From Streptomyces sp. GESEQ-4 (GTDB taxonomy: Bacteria > Actinomycetota > Actinomycetes > Streptomycetales > Streptomycetaceae), in assembly GCF_017948455.1 (NCBI RefSeq), contig NZ_JAFFSU010000006.1, positions 62,001-126,000 on the forward strand: a stretch of DNA of 64,000 bases, given 5' to 3'. Below the pieces are notes generated by a model. The model was given only the letters and a program-made list of their open reading frames with translations, made no database searches and was not told the DNA's origin. Of this stretch, positions 41,719-49,793 are shown one piece after another (the first letter of the stretch is position 1; each line of letters starts with the position of its first letter). A program made the position numbers and the translations under genes.

Positions 41719-43331
41719 CGACGCTGGAGCACCGCGCCGAAGGCCCCGTACGGCCTCCCGAGCGCATCCCGTTCCCCGTGGTGGACGAGATCGCCCGCCA
41801 CTGCCTCCAGGAGGAGGAACCGGAAACGGTCCACATCGAGGTCCACCTACCGGGCCACCTGGACCGCGACCGCCTCCGCTCCGCCTTCCACGAGGCCCTC
41901 CGCCGCCACCCCCGCATCCTCATGCGGGAGGCGGCGGGTCGGTGGTACCGACGCCGGTACGAGTGGGAACTGACGGCGGACCCGGATGTGGAGGTCGTGA
42001 CGTTCCTGCCGCCGGGCCCGGACGCACTGCGAGGCGCACGGACGCGTGCGCTGGTGGAGGCCCCGCCGCTGACGGCTTCGCCGCCGATACGGCTGGAGGT
42101 GGTGGAGGGGGCGGGGGCGGTGGAGGGGAGTGAGGCGACGGATGCGGTGGGGGAAGCGGCGGCGGCTGCATCCGCCGCCGCTGCGGGCAGCGGTGCGGGC
42201 CCCGCGGGTGCGAGCAGCCGTGCGGGCCAGGGCGACGCCCACCCCAGCAGCGGCGCCGACGCAACGGCTGCTGACGCTGGTGCACCCGCCGCTGCCACAC
42301 CCGCCGCCGCTGCCGCTACTGCATCCGCCGCCGCTGCGGGCAGTCGTGCCGCTGGGGCGGCACGGGTGGGCGCAGCGGCACCCGGCCAGCGCCGGCAAGC
42401 GACACCCACGCCCGGCACCAGCAACGCCGGTCACAGCAAAGGCACGGTCCTGTTCCTGACCATCAACCACACCGCCCTGGACGGCCCCGCCTGCCTCCGC
42501 GTCCTCGCCACCGCCGCCGAGCTGTACAGCGGCCGTGACAACTCCCCCGCAGCCTCCCCCACCCGCCCGACGCAACCCCCACCCCACCCCGAAGAGACCC
42601 CCTCCAACTGGTCACCCCCCGCCCGAGTAGCCCCCGGCACCCCCGAACCCTCCCCCGGCAACGGCATGCTCGTCACCGAACTCCCCCTCCCCCCCCGCCC
42701 CAAAGGCTCCCCCTACACGGTGAACGACCAGCTCATGGTCACCACAGCCCTGATGATCACCCACTGGAACAGAGAACACGGCGAACACCCCCGCCCCCTC
42801 CGCATCACGATGCCCGTGGACGACCGCCCCAGGGACACGACGATGCCGATAGGCAACGGCACCCGCCTGGTAGAAGTCCCCTTCACGCCAGCCGAGTTGA
42901 ACCCGGCGGACATGCCCGCACTCCTCAGCCGTACGGCACTCCGAACCCGCGCCCTCAAGTCCCTCCCCCGCCCCCAACTCGGCCACGGAGCCACCCTCCT
43001 CACCGCCCCCATCACCCCCGTGTCCTGGCGAGCCGCCCTCACCAGAACCCTCCGCCGAGCAGCCGCCCCCTGGACCTCGACGACGCTCCTCAGCAACATC
43101 GGCCGCGTCCCGTACCCCCTGGACTTCGGCGAGGAGGCAGGCCGCGCGCACGCCGTCTGGTTCTCGGCCCCCGCGAGAATGCCCCGCGGCCTCACCGTCA
43201 CCACCGCCTCCACGGCCGGCCGCCTGCACCTGGCCCTGCGCTGGTCCCGAGCCCTGCTCAGCCACGGCGACGGCGCGCACCTGCGTGACCTGTTCGAGCA
43301 CTATCTGCACACCACGGAGGTGGCCCCATGA
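41715..43331 (+). CDS. Condensation-domain-like acyltransferase with Ala-rich insert
   Basis: 538 residues, ATG overlapping the aftD-like stop. The fold is that of NRPS condensation/PapA-type acyltransferases: LRSAFHEALRRHP (about 55), the active-site H-x3-DG motif as His252-Thr-Ala-Leu-Asp256-Gly257 (preceding residue Asn rather than His), and a C-terminal half with NDQLM and NIGRVPYPLDF. Between residues about 133 and 243 lies an Ala/Ser/Gly-rich low-complexity stretch not expected in the fold. Stand-alone, no carrier protein nearby. Co-translated with envelope glycan genes, so it may acylate a glycan or lipid carrier. Confidence 0.78.
   Translation: MTTLEHRAEGPVRPPERIPFPVVDEIARHCLQEEEPETVHIEVHLPGHLDRDRLRSAFHEALRRHPRILMREAAGRWYRRRYEWELTADPDVEVVTFLPPGPDALRGARTRALVEAPPLTASPPIRLEVVEGAGAVEGSEATDAVGEAAAAASAAAAGSGAGPAGASSRAGQGDAHPSSGADATAADAGAPAAATPAAAAATASAAAAGSRAAGAARVGAAAPGQRRQATPTPGTSNAGHSKGTVLFLTINHTALDGPACLRVLATAAELYSGRDNSPAASPTRPTQPPPHPEETPSNWSPPARVAPGTPEPSPGNGMLVTELPLPPRPKGSPYTVNDQLMVTTALMITHWNREHGEHPRPLRITMPVDDRPRDTTMPIGNGTRLVEVPFTPAELNPADMPALLSRTALRTRALKSLPRPQLGHGATLLTAPITPVSWRAALTRTLRRAAAPWTSTTLLSNIGRVPYPLDFGEEAGRAHAVWFSAPARMPRGLTVTTASTAGRLHLALRWSRALLSHGDGAHLRDLFEHYLHTTEVAP
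42110..42435 (+). repeat. Low-complexity GCN-rich tract inside condensation-like gene
   Basis: Irregular GC-only triplet repeats encoding Ala, Ser, Gly and Thr (AAAASAAAAGSGAG, AAAATASAAAAG). No frame break. It lengthens a loop just before the H-x3-DG motif. Confidence 0.7.
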
Positions 43332-44077
43332 CGACAACGTCCACGACCACCACCCCACCCCGCACGGAACTCCGCGACTTCTACGAGAACCCGGCGGTCC
43401 CCGTAGCCTCCGGCACCCCCCGCACCCTCCGCCAGGCCCACCTCCTGGCCACCGCCCTGGGCCCGTCGACCGGCCCGTCCGGCCACACCCGCACGATCCT
43501 CGACATCGGCTGTGGCGACGGCACGGCAGCCGCCACCACCGCACCTCTCCTCCCCGGCCACCGCATCATCGGCGTCGACTGGTCCCAGGACGCCCTGAAA
43601 CGCGCGCACACCAGAATCCCGTACACCCTCCGAGCCGAGCTCAACTCCCTCCCCTTCAGGGACAGTTCAGCGGACGCCGTGCTGTTCAGCGAAGTGATCG
43701 AGCACCTCGTGGACCCGGACGCCGCCCTCGACGAGATCCGCCGGGTGCTGCGCCCGGGCGGCCATCTGATGCTGTCCACCCCGAACCTGGCCGCCTGGTA
43801 CAACCGCGCCCTCCTCCTCGCGGGCGTGCAGCCCGTCTTCTCGGAGGTCAGCCTGCGCGCGATCCACGGCCGGCCGGGACGGGAAGTCGTAGGACATCTG
43901 CGGCTCTACACGGCCCGCGCCCTCCGCGAGTACGTCACCGCGGCAGGCTTCGAAGTCGTACGACTCAAAGGGGCCCCCTTCCACGGCGTACCGCGTCCCC
44001 TGCGCCCGCTCGACCGTCTCGCCTGCTCCAGAGCGCCACTCGCCTCGATCCTCCTCCTGCACGCGCGAAGGACGTAG
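43328..44077 (+). CDS. Class I SAM-dependent methyltransferase
   Basis: 249 residues, ATG overlapping the previous stop. Motif I ILDIGCGDGTAA (about residues 56-67), GVDWSQ (about 82), FSEVIEHLVDPD (about 118) and RVLRPGGHLMLS (about 138). Second methyltransferase of the operon; distinct from the one at 36620. Candidate substrates are sugars or lipid intermediates of the same pathway. Confidence 0.88.
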   Translation: MTTTSTTTTPPRTELRDFYENPAVPVASGTPRTLRQAHLLATALGPSTGPSGHTRTILDIGCGDGTAAATTAPLLPGHRIIGVDWSQDALKRAHTRIPYTLRAELNSLPFRDSSADAVLFSEVIEHLVDPDAALDEIRRVLRPGGHLMLSTPNLAAWYNRALLLAGVQPVFSEVSLRAIHGRPGREVVGHLRLYTARALREYVTAAGFEVVRLKGAPFHGVPRPLRPLDRLACSRAPLASILLLHARRT

Positions 44078-44080
44078 CCG

Positions 44081-45013
44081 ATGTGGTGGGGAGTAGCCGC
44101 GGCGTTGCTGGCGAACGTCCTGTACAGCACCGGTTTCGTCCTGGAGAAACGGGCGCTCGCGGCCCTGCCCCAGGTGACCGTGCGCGAACCGGCGAAGCTC
44201 CTGAGACTGGTCCTGGGCAGCCCGCTGTGGATAGGCGGATCGCTGTCGTTGGCCGCCGGATTCGCCGCCCAACTGGTCGTCTACCGCACGCTCCCGATCG
44301 CCGCCGCGCAGGGCATCTTCGTCTCCGGCCTGGTCCTGCTGGTGCTGCTGTCGGCCCGGCTCCTCGGCGAGGAGACCACCGGCCGCGAGCGGTACGCCCT
44401 CGGCGCGATCCTCGCCGCGCTGCTGATGGTCGTGCTGTCGCTGCGGGAGGACGCGGACACCGTGGGCGGCGAGGCGCCGTACCCCCTGATCCTGCTGGTC
44501 TGCGTACCGTCGCTCGGCGCGGGCGTCTGGCTGTACGGCTCCGCCGAGCGCCGCGCCCGCCACCGGCACCGGCTGCCGACGACCGGCGTCGAATACGGCG
44601 TGGCGGTGGGCGTGCTGTACGGCGTCAGCTCGCTGGCGATCAAAGGCGTCTCCAACTACCTCACGGACCTCACGGCAAGCGGAATCGGCGAGGCGCTGCT
44701 CGACCTCCTCCGCTCCCCGTATCCGTATCTCCTGCTGTTCACCGGCGCGTTCGGGCTGGTCATGTCGCAGGCGGCGCTGCAACGCTGCCGGGCCTCGCTG
44801 ATCGTGCCGGTGTGTACGACGGTGACCTGCCTCTATACGGCGGTGCTCGGCACGCTGTCGTTCGGCGAGGCGCTGCCACAGGAGCCGTTGCGGCTGGCGC
44901 TGCGGCTCGCGGGCACGGCGCTGGCGATCACCGTACTGCTGACCATGCCCAAGCACGACCGGCAGGCAGCGCCCCAACCCTCCCTCGGTGCCAAGGAGTT
45001 GACACCACCGTGA
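44081..45013 (+). CDS. EamA/DMT-type membrane transporter
   Basis: 310 residues with about ten hydrophobic helices, in two halves as in drug/metabolite transporters. ATG lies 3 nt after the methyltransferase stop. Early LYSTGFVLEKRAL and mid-protein LSARLLGEE and late GTLSFGEALP segments match the EamA superfamily. In a glycan operon such a protein could flip a lipid-linked sugar (as ArnE/F-type transporters do), but that is inference. Confidence 0.8.
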   Translation: MWWGVAAALLANVLYSTGFVLEKRALAALPQVTVREPAKLLRLVLGSPLWIGGSLSLAAGFAAQLVVYRTLPIAAAQGIFVSGLVLLVLLSARLLGEETTGRERYALGAILAALLMVVLSLREDADTVGGEAPYPLILLVCVPSLGAGVWLYGSAERRARHRHRLPTTGVEYGVAVGVLYGVSSLAIKGVSNYLTDLTASGIGEALLDLLRSPYPYLLLFTGAFGLVMSQAALQRCRASLIVPVCTTVTCLYTAVLGTLSFGEALPQEPLRLALRLAGTALAITVLLTMPKHDRQAAPQPSLGAKELTPP

Positions 45014-45225
45014 AACCCGAAGACCCCCTGCTCCAGATCCTGGCGTGCCCGCTCGACAAGGGCCCGCTGCACCTGTTCACGGCCGATGACGAGGAGGTGC
45101 TCTACAACCCACGCCTGCGCCGCCGCTACCCGATCGTCGACGGCATCCCGCAGCTGCTGCCCTCGTCCGGGGAGCAGGTCACGGACGACGAACACGAGGA
45201 ACTCCTCAAACGGATGACCCCATGA
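45010..45225 (+). CDS. Trm112-family protein
   Basis: 71 residues from GTG 45010, overlapping the transporter stop (GTGA). LACPLDKGPL near residue 11 and RRRYPIVDGIPQLLP near 38-52 are the Trm112/YcaR hallmark; only one cysteine remains. Trm112 proteins often activate methyltransferases, and here the gene lies between two, overlapping the FkbM start by 4 bp. Confidence 0.87.
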   Translation: MKPEDPLLQILACPLDKGPLHLFTADDEEVLYNPRLRRRYPIVDGIPQLLPSSGEQVTDDEHEELLKRMTP

Positions 45226-46166
45226 CCAAGCCCCCGCGAACCCTCGCGGCCCGCCTGGCACCCCTGCTCCCGACCCGACTGGTCGCGGCAGCCGCCCGGG
45301 CCGTCTACCCCCGCTTCGAACCGGAGCTGGCCCGGCTCGGCGAGCTGTGCCCGCCCAACTGCGGCACAGCGGTGGACATCGGCGGCTGGTACGGCCCCTG
45401 GACACGCCGCCTGGCGAAGCGAGCCCGCGAGGTGGTGACCGTAGAACCGGTCCCCCACCTGGCACGCCTCCTCTCCGCCACGTCCCCACCCAACGTCCGC
45501 GTGATCCGCGCCGCCGCCTCCGACGGCCCCGGCATGGCCCGCCTCTGGCTCCCGGCGGACGACCCGGGCGACAGGGGCGTGTCCTCCCTGGTCCGCCGAG
45601 ACATCCACAGCCGCGCGCTGGACGTCGGCTGCGTAGCCCTGGACGACCTGGGGCTCCGGAACGTCGACTTCATCAAGATCGACGTGGACGGCAGCGAACT
45701 GGCGGTGCTGCGCGGCGCGACAGGCATCCTGTCCCGCGACCGCCCGGCTCTGTTCGTCGAGCTGGAGTCCCGCATCCAGCCAATCGCCCGAGTAGTCACG
45801 TACCTCTCCCTACTCCGCTACGACGGCTGGGTCCTGCCCGGCGACACCTGGGTCCCGCTCGCTTCCTTCCCCCTGGAGGCGCACCAAGCGGAGGCCGCCC
45901 ACGTCGTAACCCAGGGCCTGCTCCCCCGAGTCCTCCCCTTCCGCCACCGCCCCCGCTACGTCAACTCCGTCCTCTTCCTCCCGGACGGCCGCCGTCCGGG
46001 AGGAAGAGTGGTGAGCGACGAGATGAGCGCCGAGGTGAGCGACGATGGGAGGCATGCCGTCCGCAACACGCCCCCAAGGCCCCTTCACTCCCCTCGACTT
46101 CCAACTGGTCCTGCTGCGCCGCATGGCCGACCACAACCCGGACCTGGTGGCGGACGCGCGAGCTGA
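45222..46166 (+). CDS. FkbM-family methyltransferase
   Basis: 314 residues, ATG overlapping the Trm112 stop. Motif I AVDIGGWYGPW (about 49), VTVEPVP (about 72), the FkbM signature FIKIDVDGSELAVLRGA (about 149-165) and a VELE near 178. The family O-methylates sugars and natural products. The domain ends near residue 255; the remaining 60 residues are Pro/Arg-rich, run over a 37-bp palindrome and overlap the next gene by 122 bp, so the original gene may have ended earlier. Confidence 0.85.
   Translation: MTKPPRTLAARLAPLLPTRLVAAAARAVYPRFEPELARLGELCPPNCGTAVDIGGWYGPWTRRLAKRAREVVTVEPVPHLARLLSATSPPNVRVIRAAASDGPGMARLWLPADDPGDRGVSSLVRRDIHSRALDVGCVALDDLGLRNVDFIKIDVDGSELAVLRGATGILSRDRPALFVELESRIQPIARVVTYLSLLRYDGWVLPGDTWVPLASFPLEAHQAEAAHVVTQGLLPRVLPFRHRPRYVNSVLFLPDGRRPGGRVVSDEMSAEVSDDGRHAVRNTPPRPLHSPRLPTGPAAPHGRPQPGPGGGRAS
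45972..46008 (+). terminator. 18-bp perfect inverted repeat inside FkbM 3' end
   Basis: Arms CTCTTCCTCCCGGACGGC (45972-45989) and its exact complement (45991-46008), one base between. A terminator-like hairpin that lies inside the annotated frame, near where the conserved domain ends. Confidence 0.6.
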
Positions 46167-46644
46167 ACTCGGCGCCTCCATCGCGGACATGCGCGAGGCG
46201 AACAAGCGCTGGCAGGCAATGCTCCACTCCCCGCGATCTCGCGCTGCAGCCTCCCGCTACCGCTCGATCCTGGGCACCCCCGAGTCCACCGTGCCCCGCA
46301 CGATCGGCGACCTGAAGTGCGAGGCCTGGCAATGGCCCCTCCCCCTCTGGCCCGACCTGCGCTTCGAAGTCCTCACCGCCCCGAACGGCGCGGTATGGAA
46401 CGAGTGGCTGGTCCGCGCGCCGGGTACCGAGGGCCCCGAGCTGCGGTCTTTGGCCGACCTCACCCCCTGGTCCTGCACGGTCGACGAGGCAGCCCGAGCC
46501 TTCCCCCCGGCCCGCCCACTGGAGGGTTCGGCCCCGACTCGGTGGGGGCTGGCGTTCAGGGCGCCGGATGGGGAGGGGAGGTCGCGGGAGGTGGTCGCGG
46601 AGTTCACGTGGGGGTTGTTGCAGCGGGTGGCGGTCGGCGAATGA
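46045..46644 (+). CDS. Conserved hypothetical protein
   Basis: 199 residues; ATG 46045 with GAGG upstream, an in-frame ATG at 46054 is the alternative. I do not recognise a domain. It starts with a helical segment (DFQLVLLRRMADHNPDLVADARAE cut by charged residues), then a Trp/Pro-rich part (WQWPLPLWPDL, WNEWLVRAPG). No signal peptide or membrane segment. It overlaps the FkbM 3' end and is followed by a convergent hydrolase. Confidence 0.6.
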   Translation: MGGMPSATRPQGPFTPLDFQLVLLRRMADHNPDLVADARAELGASIADMREANKRWQAMLHSPRSRAAASRYRSILGTPESTVPRTIGDLKCEAWQWPLPLWPDLRFEVLTAPNGAVWNEWLVRAPGTEGPELRSLADLTPWSCTVDEAARAFPPARPLEGSAPTRWGLAFRAPDGEGRSREVVAEFTWGLLQRVAVGE

Positions 46645-46690
46645 CGACGACGTACGTCATGCCATAGAACCCCCGCCGAACCAGGAATTG

Positions 46691-48175
46691 TCAGAACGGC
46701 ACGGCGGGGCAGCTGGTGCCCCGTGGTGGGACTGCCAGGTCGGTGAGGTAGCTGTCCACGGCGTCCTCCATACACGGGCCGCTGGTGACGCTGCCGTGGC
46801 CGTGGCCCTCGTAGGTGAGGAGCACGCCGCTGCGGCCGAGTTGCCGGGCCACCGAGACCGCCCACTGGTAGCCGGTGGCAGGGTCGTGCAGTGCGTTGGA
46901 CACCAGAATCGGAGGGGCACCGTGTGCATCCAGGGGGTGCTGTGGGTTGGCGGTCGGCAGGCCCAGACACGCCGCTGCCATGTGGATCGGCAGCAGGTGA
47001 GGCAGGTCAGGCGCCGTCCTGTTCATCATGGCGTCGAGCGAGGCGTACTCCCGGTAGTCGCGCACTGGCAGATGCCAGTCCGAACAGAAGACCGGCGTGG
47101 CCGGAGGCAGCGGGGCTACCGAGGTGGGCGACGCGGGCAGCGGCCTACTCGCCTCCATCCCCGCGATCGCCGTGGCCAGGCCCGCGTAGTCGGCCCCGTA
47201 GAACTTTCGGAACGCGATCTTGTTGACCAGATCCGAAGACGACAGCGAAGTGCCCGGCTTCGCCGGGTCCTCCAGTTCGCCGCGTCCGGCCCGGGCCAAC
47301 AGGCCCTGCCAGACGGCGCGGACGTTGCGGCCGTGCAGCGCGCAGTCCGCTGCACCGTCGCACCACTTCACGAACTCCTGGAAGGAATCCTCTGCCGTGA
47401 CCGCCTCGGACCGCAGGAAGGCACGGGTGGTCGGGACGCTGTGGTCCATGACGCTCTCCAGCACCATCGCGCGAACGCGGCGCGGGTAGGTCTCGGCGTA
47501 CTGCGCCCCGAGCAGCGTGCCGTAGGAGCTGCCGTGGAAGGTCAGTTTCCGCTCGCCGAGGGCGGCTCGGAGGGCGTCCAAGTCCCGGACGGTCTGGGCG
47601 GTGTCAAGGTGGTCGAACACCGGGCCGGTGCGAGCCCGGCAGTCGGCACGGAGCCGCGTGTTGTACGCCACGGTGACGTCGAAATCCGCCTGGTTCTTCA
47701 GCTCCGGTGACGGCCGCTCGGCAAGCAGGTCGCCGGAGCATGTCACCGGGTTGCTGTCGCCCACGCCACGCGGGTCGAAGCTGACGATGTCGAACCTGCG
47801 GCGGACCTCGGGGCTGAACCGGCTGATACGGTCCACCACCATCTCCACACCCGAGTCGCCCGGCCCGCCGGGGCCGAACACCATCGAGCCGACGCGTGCG
47901 CCGGGGTCGGTGGCCGTGCGGCGGGCCACAGCCAGGTCGAGTCTCGGCCCGTCCGGGCGGGCCCAGTCGACGGGCACCGAAAAAGTGGCGCACTCGGCTC
48001 CCGGCTTCTCCGGGTCGCCGCACGGTGCCCATCGCAGGACCCCGGTGGCAGACGGCGACGCGTGGATCGCGGGAGCGGCGGCGAGGCCGGTGATGACGGC
48101 CATGGCGGCTCCCACGGCCATGGTCGTGCCCTGCACAGCGATGCGCCGCAGTGCGGATCTACCCCTTAACGGCAT
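46691..48175 (-). CDS. Secreted S33-family alpha/beta hydrolase (tripeptidyl aminopeptidase-like)
   Basis: 494 residues. The signal peptide (twin Arg at 10-11, core AVGAAMAVITGLAAA) ends near residue 40. GGPGDSG (about 103) forms the oxyanion region, nucleophile Ser is in GSSYGTLLG (about 214), Asp in HDPATGY (about 433) and His in EGHGHG (about 459). The C-terminal TAP-like domain and paired cysteines match Streptomyces SlpD/E and Tap peptidases that remove N-terminal peptides from exported proteins. Confidence 0.9.
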   Translation of the reverse strand: MPLRGRSALRRIAVQGTTMAVGAAMAVITGLAAAPAIHASPSATGVLRWAPCGDPEKPGAECATFSVPVDWARPDGPRLDLAVARRTATDPGARVGSMVFGPGGPGDSGVEMVVDRISRFSPEVRRRFDIVSFDPRGVGDSNPVTCSGDLLAERPSPELKNQADFDVTVAYNTRLRADCRARTGPVFDHLDTAQTVRDLDALRAALGERKLTFHGSSYGTLLGAQYAETYPRRVRAMVLESVMDHSVPTTRAFLRSEAVTAEDSFQEFVKWCDGAADCALHGRNVRAVWQGLLARAGRGELEDPAKPGTSLSSSDLVNKIAFRKFYGADYAGLATAIAGMEASRPLPASPTSVAPLPPATPVFCSDWHLPVRDYREYASLDAMMNRTAPDLPHLLPIHMAAACLGLPTANPQHPLDAHGAPPILVSNALHDPATGYQWAVSVARQLGRSGVLLTYEGHGHGSVTSGPCMEDAVDSYLTDLAVPPRGTSCPAVPF

Positions 48176-48204
48176 GAATCCTCCTCGTGGAAACAGCGGT
48201 TGTG

Positions 48205-48221
48205 TGCCCCTGTGAGGGGCA
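48205..48221 (-). terminator. Small hairpin upstream of the peptidase gene
   Basis: TGCCCCT-GTG-AGGGGCA, 7-bp stem, in the 183-nt gap between two leftward genes; probably ends the transcript from the serine hydrolase at 48359. Confidence 0.4.
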
Positions 48222-48358
48222 TTTCCGGGTTGGGTCGGGGGCTGCTCAGAGGCGATCGGAGCCCAGCAGTTACCTCGCCGGCCTGCTCCTACGCGCCTCG
48301 ATGACCTGGATAAAAGTCCTCACCCGGACCACCCATTGATCACGACTCGATACGCGCC

Positions 48359-49597
48359 CTAACCGCGTCCTCCGCACACCGCGCGCTCGACCATCCCGTA
48401 GGTCGCCTTCTCCTGCTCCGCCGACCGCTTCTGATCACCGAAGCGCGTGGTGAACACGGCCGCGGCGGCCGAGACCTCGCCGTCCGGCGTGACGGCGGCC
48501 TCGGAGACCGTGCCGAAGGACGTGCCGCCGTGGTACCAGACGCCGGTGTCGCAGCCGTCGACGGGGCGCCAGGCGATGCCGAGCCCGTAGCGGGCCTTGG
48601 CGCCGCCGGCGAAGTCGGGGGCCGGCACGGTGGTGCGCATCTGCGCCAGCTGCTTCGGCGGGAGCAACGTGCCGTCCATCAGGGCGCGGAGGAACGTGTT
48701 CATGTCGGTGGTCGTGCTGACGATGCCGCCGTCCGCGCCGCCGTCGACCTGGAGCGTGGTGTCGGTGAGGTCGTCGCGGCCGGGGAACTGGAGGTAGGCG
48801 ATGGCGGTGGGCTGGGGGACGTAGGCGGAGGTGCCCAGCGTCAGGGTGTGGCGCAGGCCGAGCGGCTCGATGATCCGCTCGTGGATCTCCTGCTCCCAGG
48901 GATGCCCGGTGGCCCGCTCGATGATCATGCCGATCAGGACGTAGTTGGTGTTGGAGTAGGCCCACCGGGTCTCGGAGCCGGGATCCCCGGCGTCCGGCAA
49001 CCAGCCCGGAGCGCGTGTCATGGCCAACGCGACCTGTTCTGCGGGGGTGCGCGCCGTGAAGCGCTTCGCGCGATAGTTCTCGGGCGTCAGTTCCTTGGGA
49101 TCGCTGAACAGGATGTCCGTGTAGTTGGGCAGGCCGCTGGTGTGCTGGAGCAGGTTGCGGATGGTGACCCGGCTCCCGTCGTTGCCATGGCCGGTCACCA
49201 CCCCGGGCAGCCACTGCTCCACGGTGTCGTCGAGAGCCAACTCGCCCTCGGCCACCAGCTGAAGCGCGGCCACGGCCACGAAGGTCTTGGTGTCGCTGCC
49301 GATCCGGTAGTACGCGTCGAAGGGCACCCGCCCGCCCCGCTCCAGATCCCGGACACCCGCCCTCGCCTCGCGATGACGCCCGCCGGCGTCCCGCGCCTGC
49401 ACGACCAGACCGGAGGCGCCCGTACCCACCACCGCATCCGCGTCCCGCTGCAACCGCGTGCCCCTCGCCGAGTCGCTGTCATCGCCCTGCGCCCACGCTC
49501 CCGAGCCGAGCACCATGGCCCCCACGACCGCCGCACCGACACCGGCCGCGACCAGCACCACCCTCGGCCGGACCAGCCGGCCCCACTGCTTCCGCAT
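48359..49597 (-). CDS. Secreted serine hydrolase, beta-lactamase/DD-peptidase family
   Basis: 412 residues from ATG 49597 (a GTG at 49609 is also possible; neither has a good RBS). A signal/anchor helix lies at residues 12-37. Penicilloyl-serine motifs: S-x-x-K in GSDTKTF (about 96), Y-x-N in AYSNTNY (about 203), and HGG in YHGGTSFG (about 364). Class C beta-lactamase/D-Ala-D-Ala carboxypeptidase fold acting on wall peptides or small esters. A related enzyme is at 53636. Confidence 0.87.
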   Translation of the reverse strand: MRKQWGRLVRPRVVLVAAGVGAAVVGAMVLGSGAWAQGDDSDSARGTRLQRDADAVVGTGASGLVVQARDAGGRHREARAGVRDLERGGRVPFDAYYRIGSDTKTFVAVAALQLVAEGELALDDTVEQWLPGVVTGHGNDGSRVTIRNLLQHTSGLPNYTDILFSDPKELTPENYRAKRFTARTPAEQVALAMTRAPGWLPDAGDPGSETRWAYSNTNYVLIGMIIERATGHPWEQEIHERIIEPLGLRHTLTLGTSAYVPQPTAIAYLQFPGRDDLTDTTLQVDGGADGGIVSTTTDMNTFLRALMDGTLLPPKQLAQMRTTVPAPDFAGGAKARYGLGIAWRPVDGCDTGVWYHGGTSFGTVSEAAVTPDGEVSAAAAVFTTRFGDQKRSAEQEKATYGMVERAVCGGRG

Positions 49598-49793
49598 CGT
49601 CGTCAACACGGATCAGACGCTACGGACCGGCCCACCGCGGGCCCATCCGGCAGCCCGGACCCTCGAAGCTGGGGGTAGCCCCACCTGCGCCCCACCCGTC
49701 CACGTGATCGACGAACGGTTGGCAGGCCCGTACGCTCGTATGGGTTATCGTGCCTCGTCGACCCCGACTGTTCACGAACGGGAAGCGGAGAAG

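Noticed and set aside
42110..42435. CRISPR-like or minisatellite array
   Set aside because: Units are irregular, there are no unique spacers, and the frame is preserved; a low-complexity coding tract.
41715..46166. NRPS or polyketide cluster
   Set aside because: The condensation-like protein stands alone: no adenylation, carrier or ketosynthase domain in the window.
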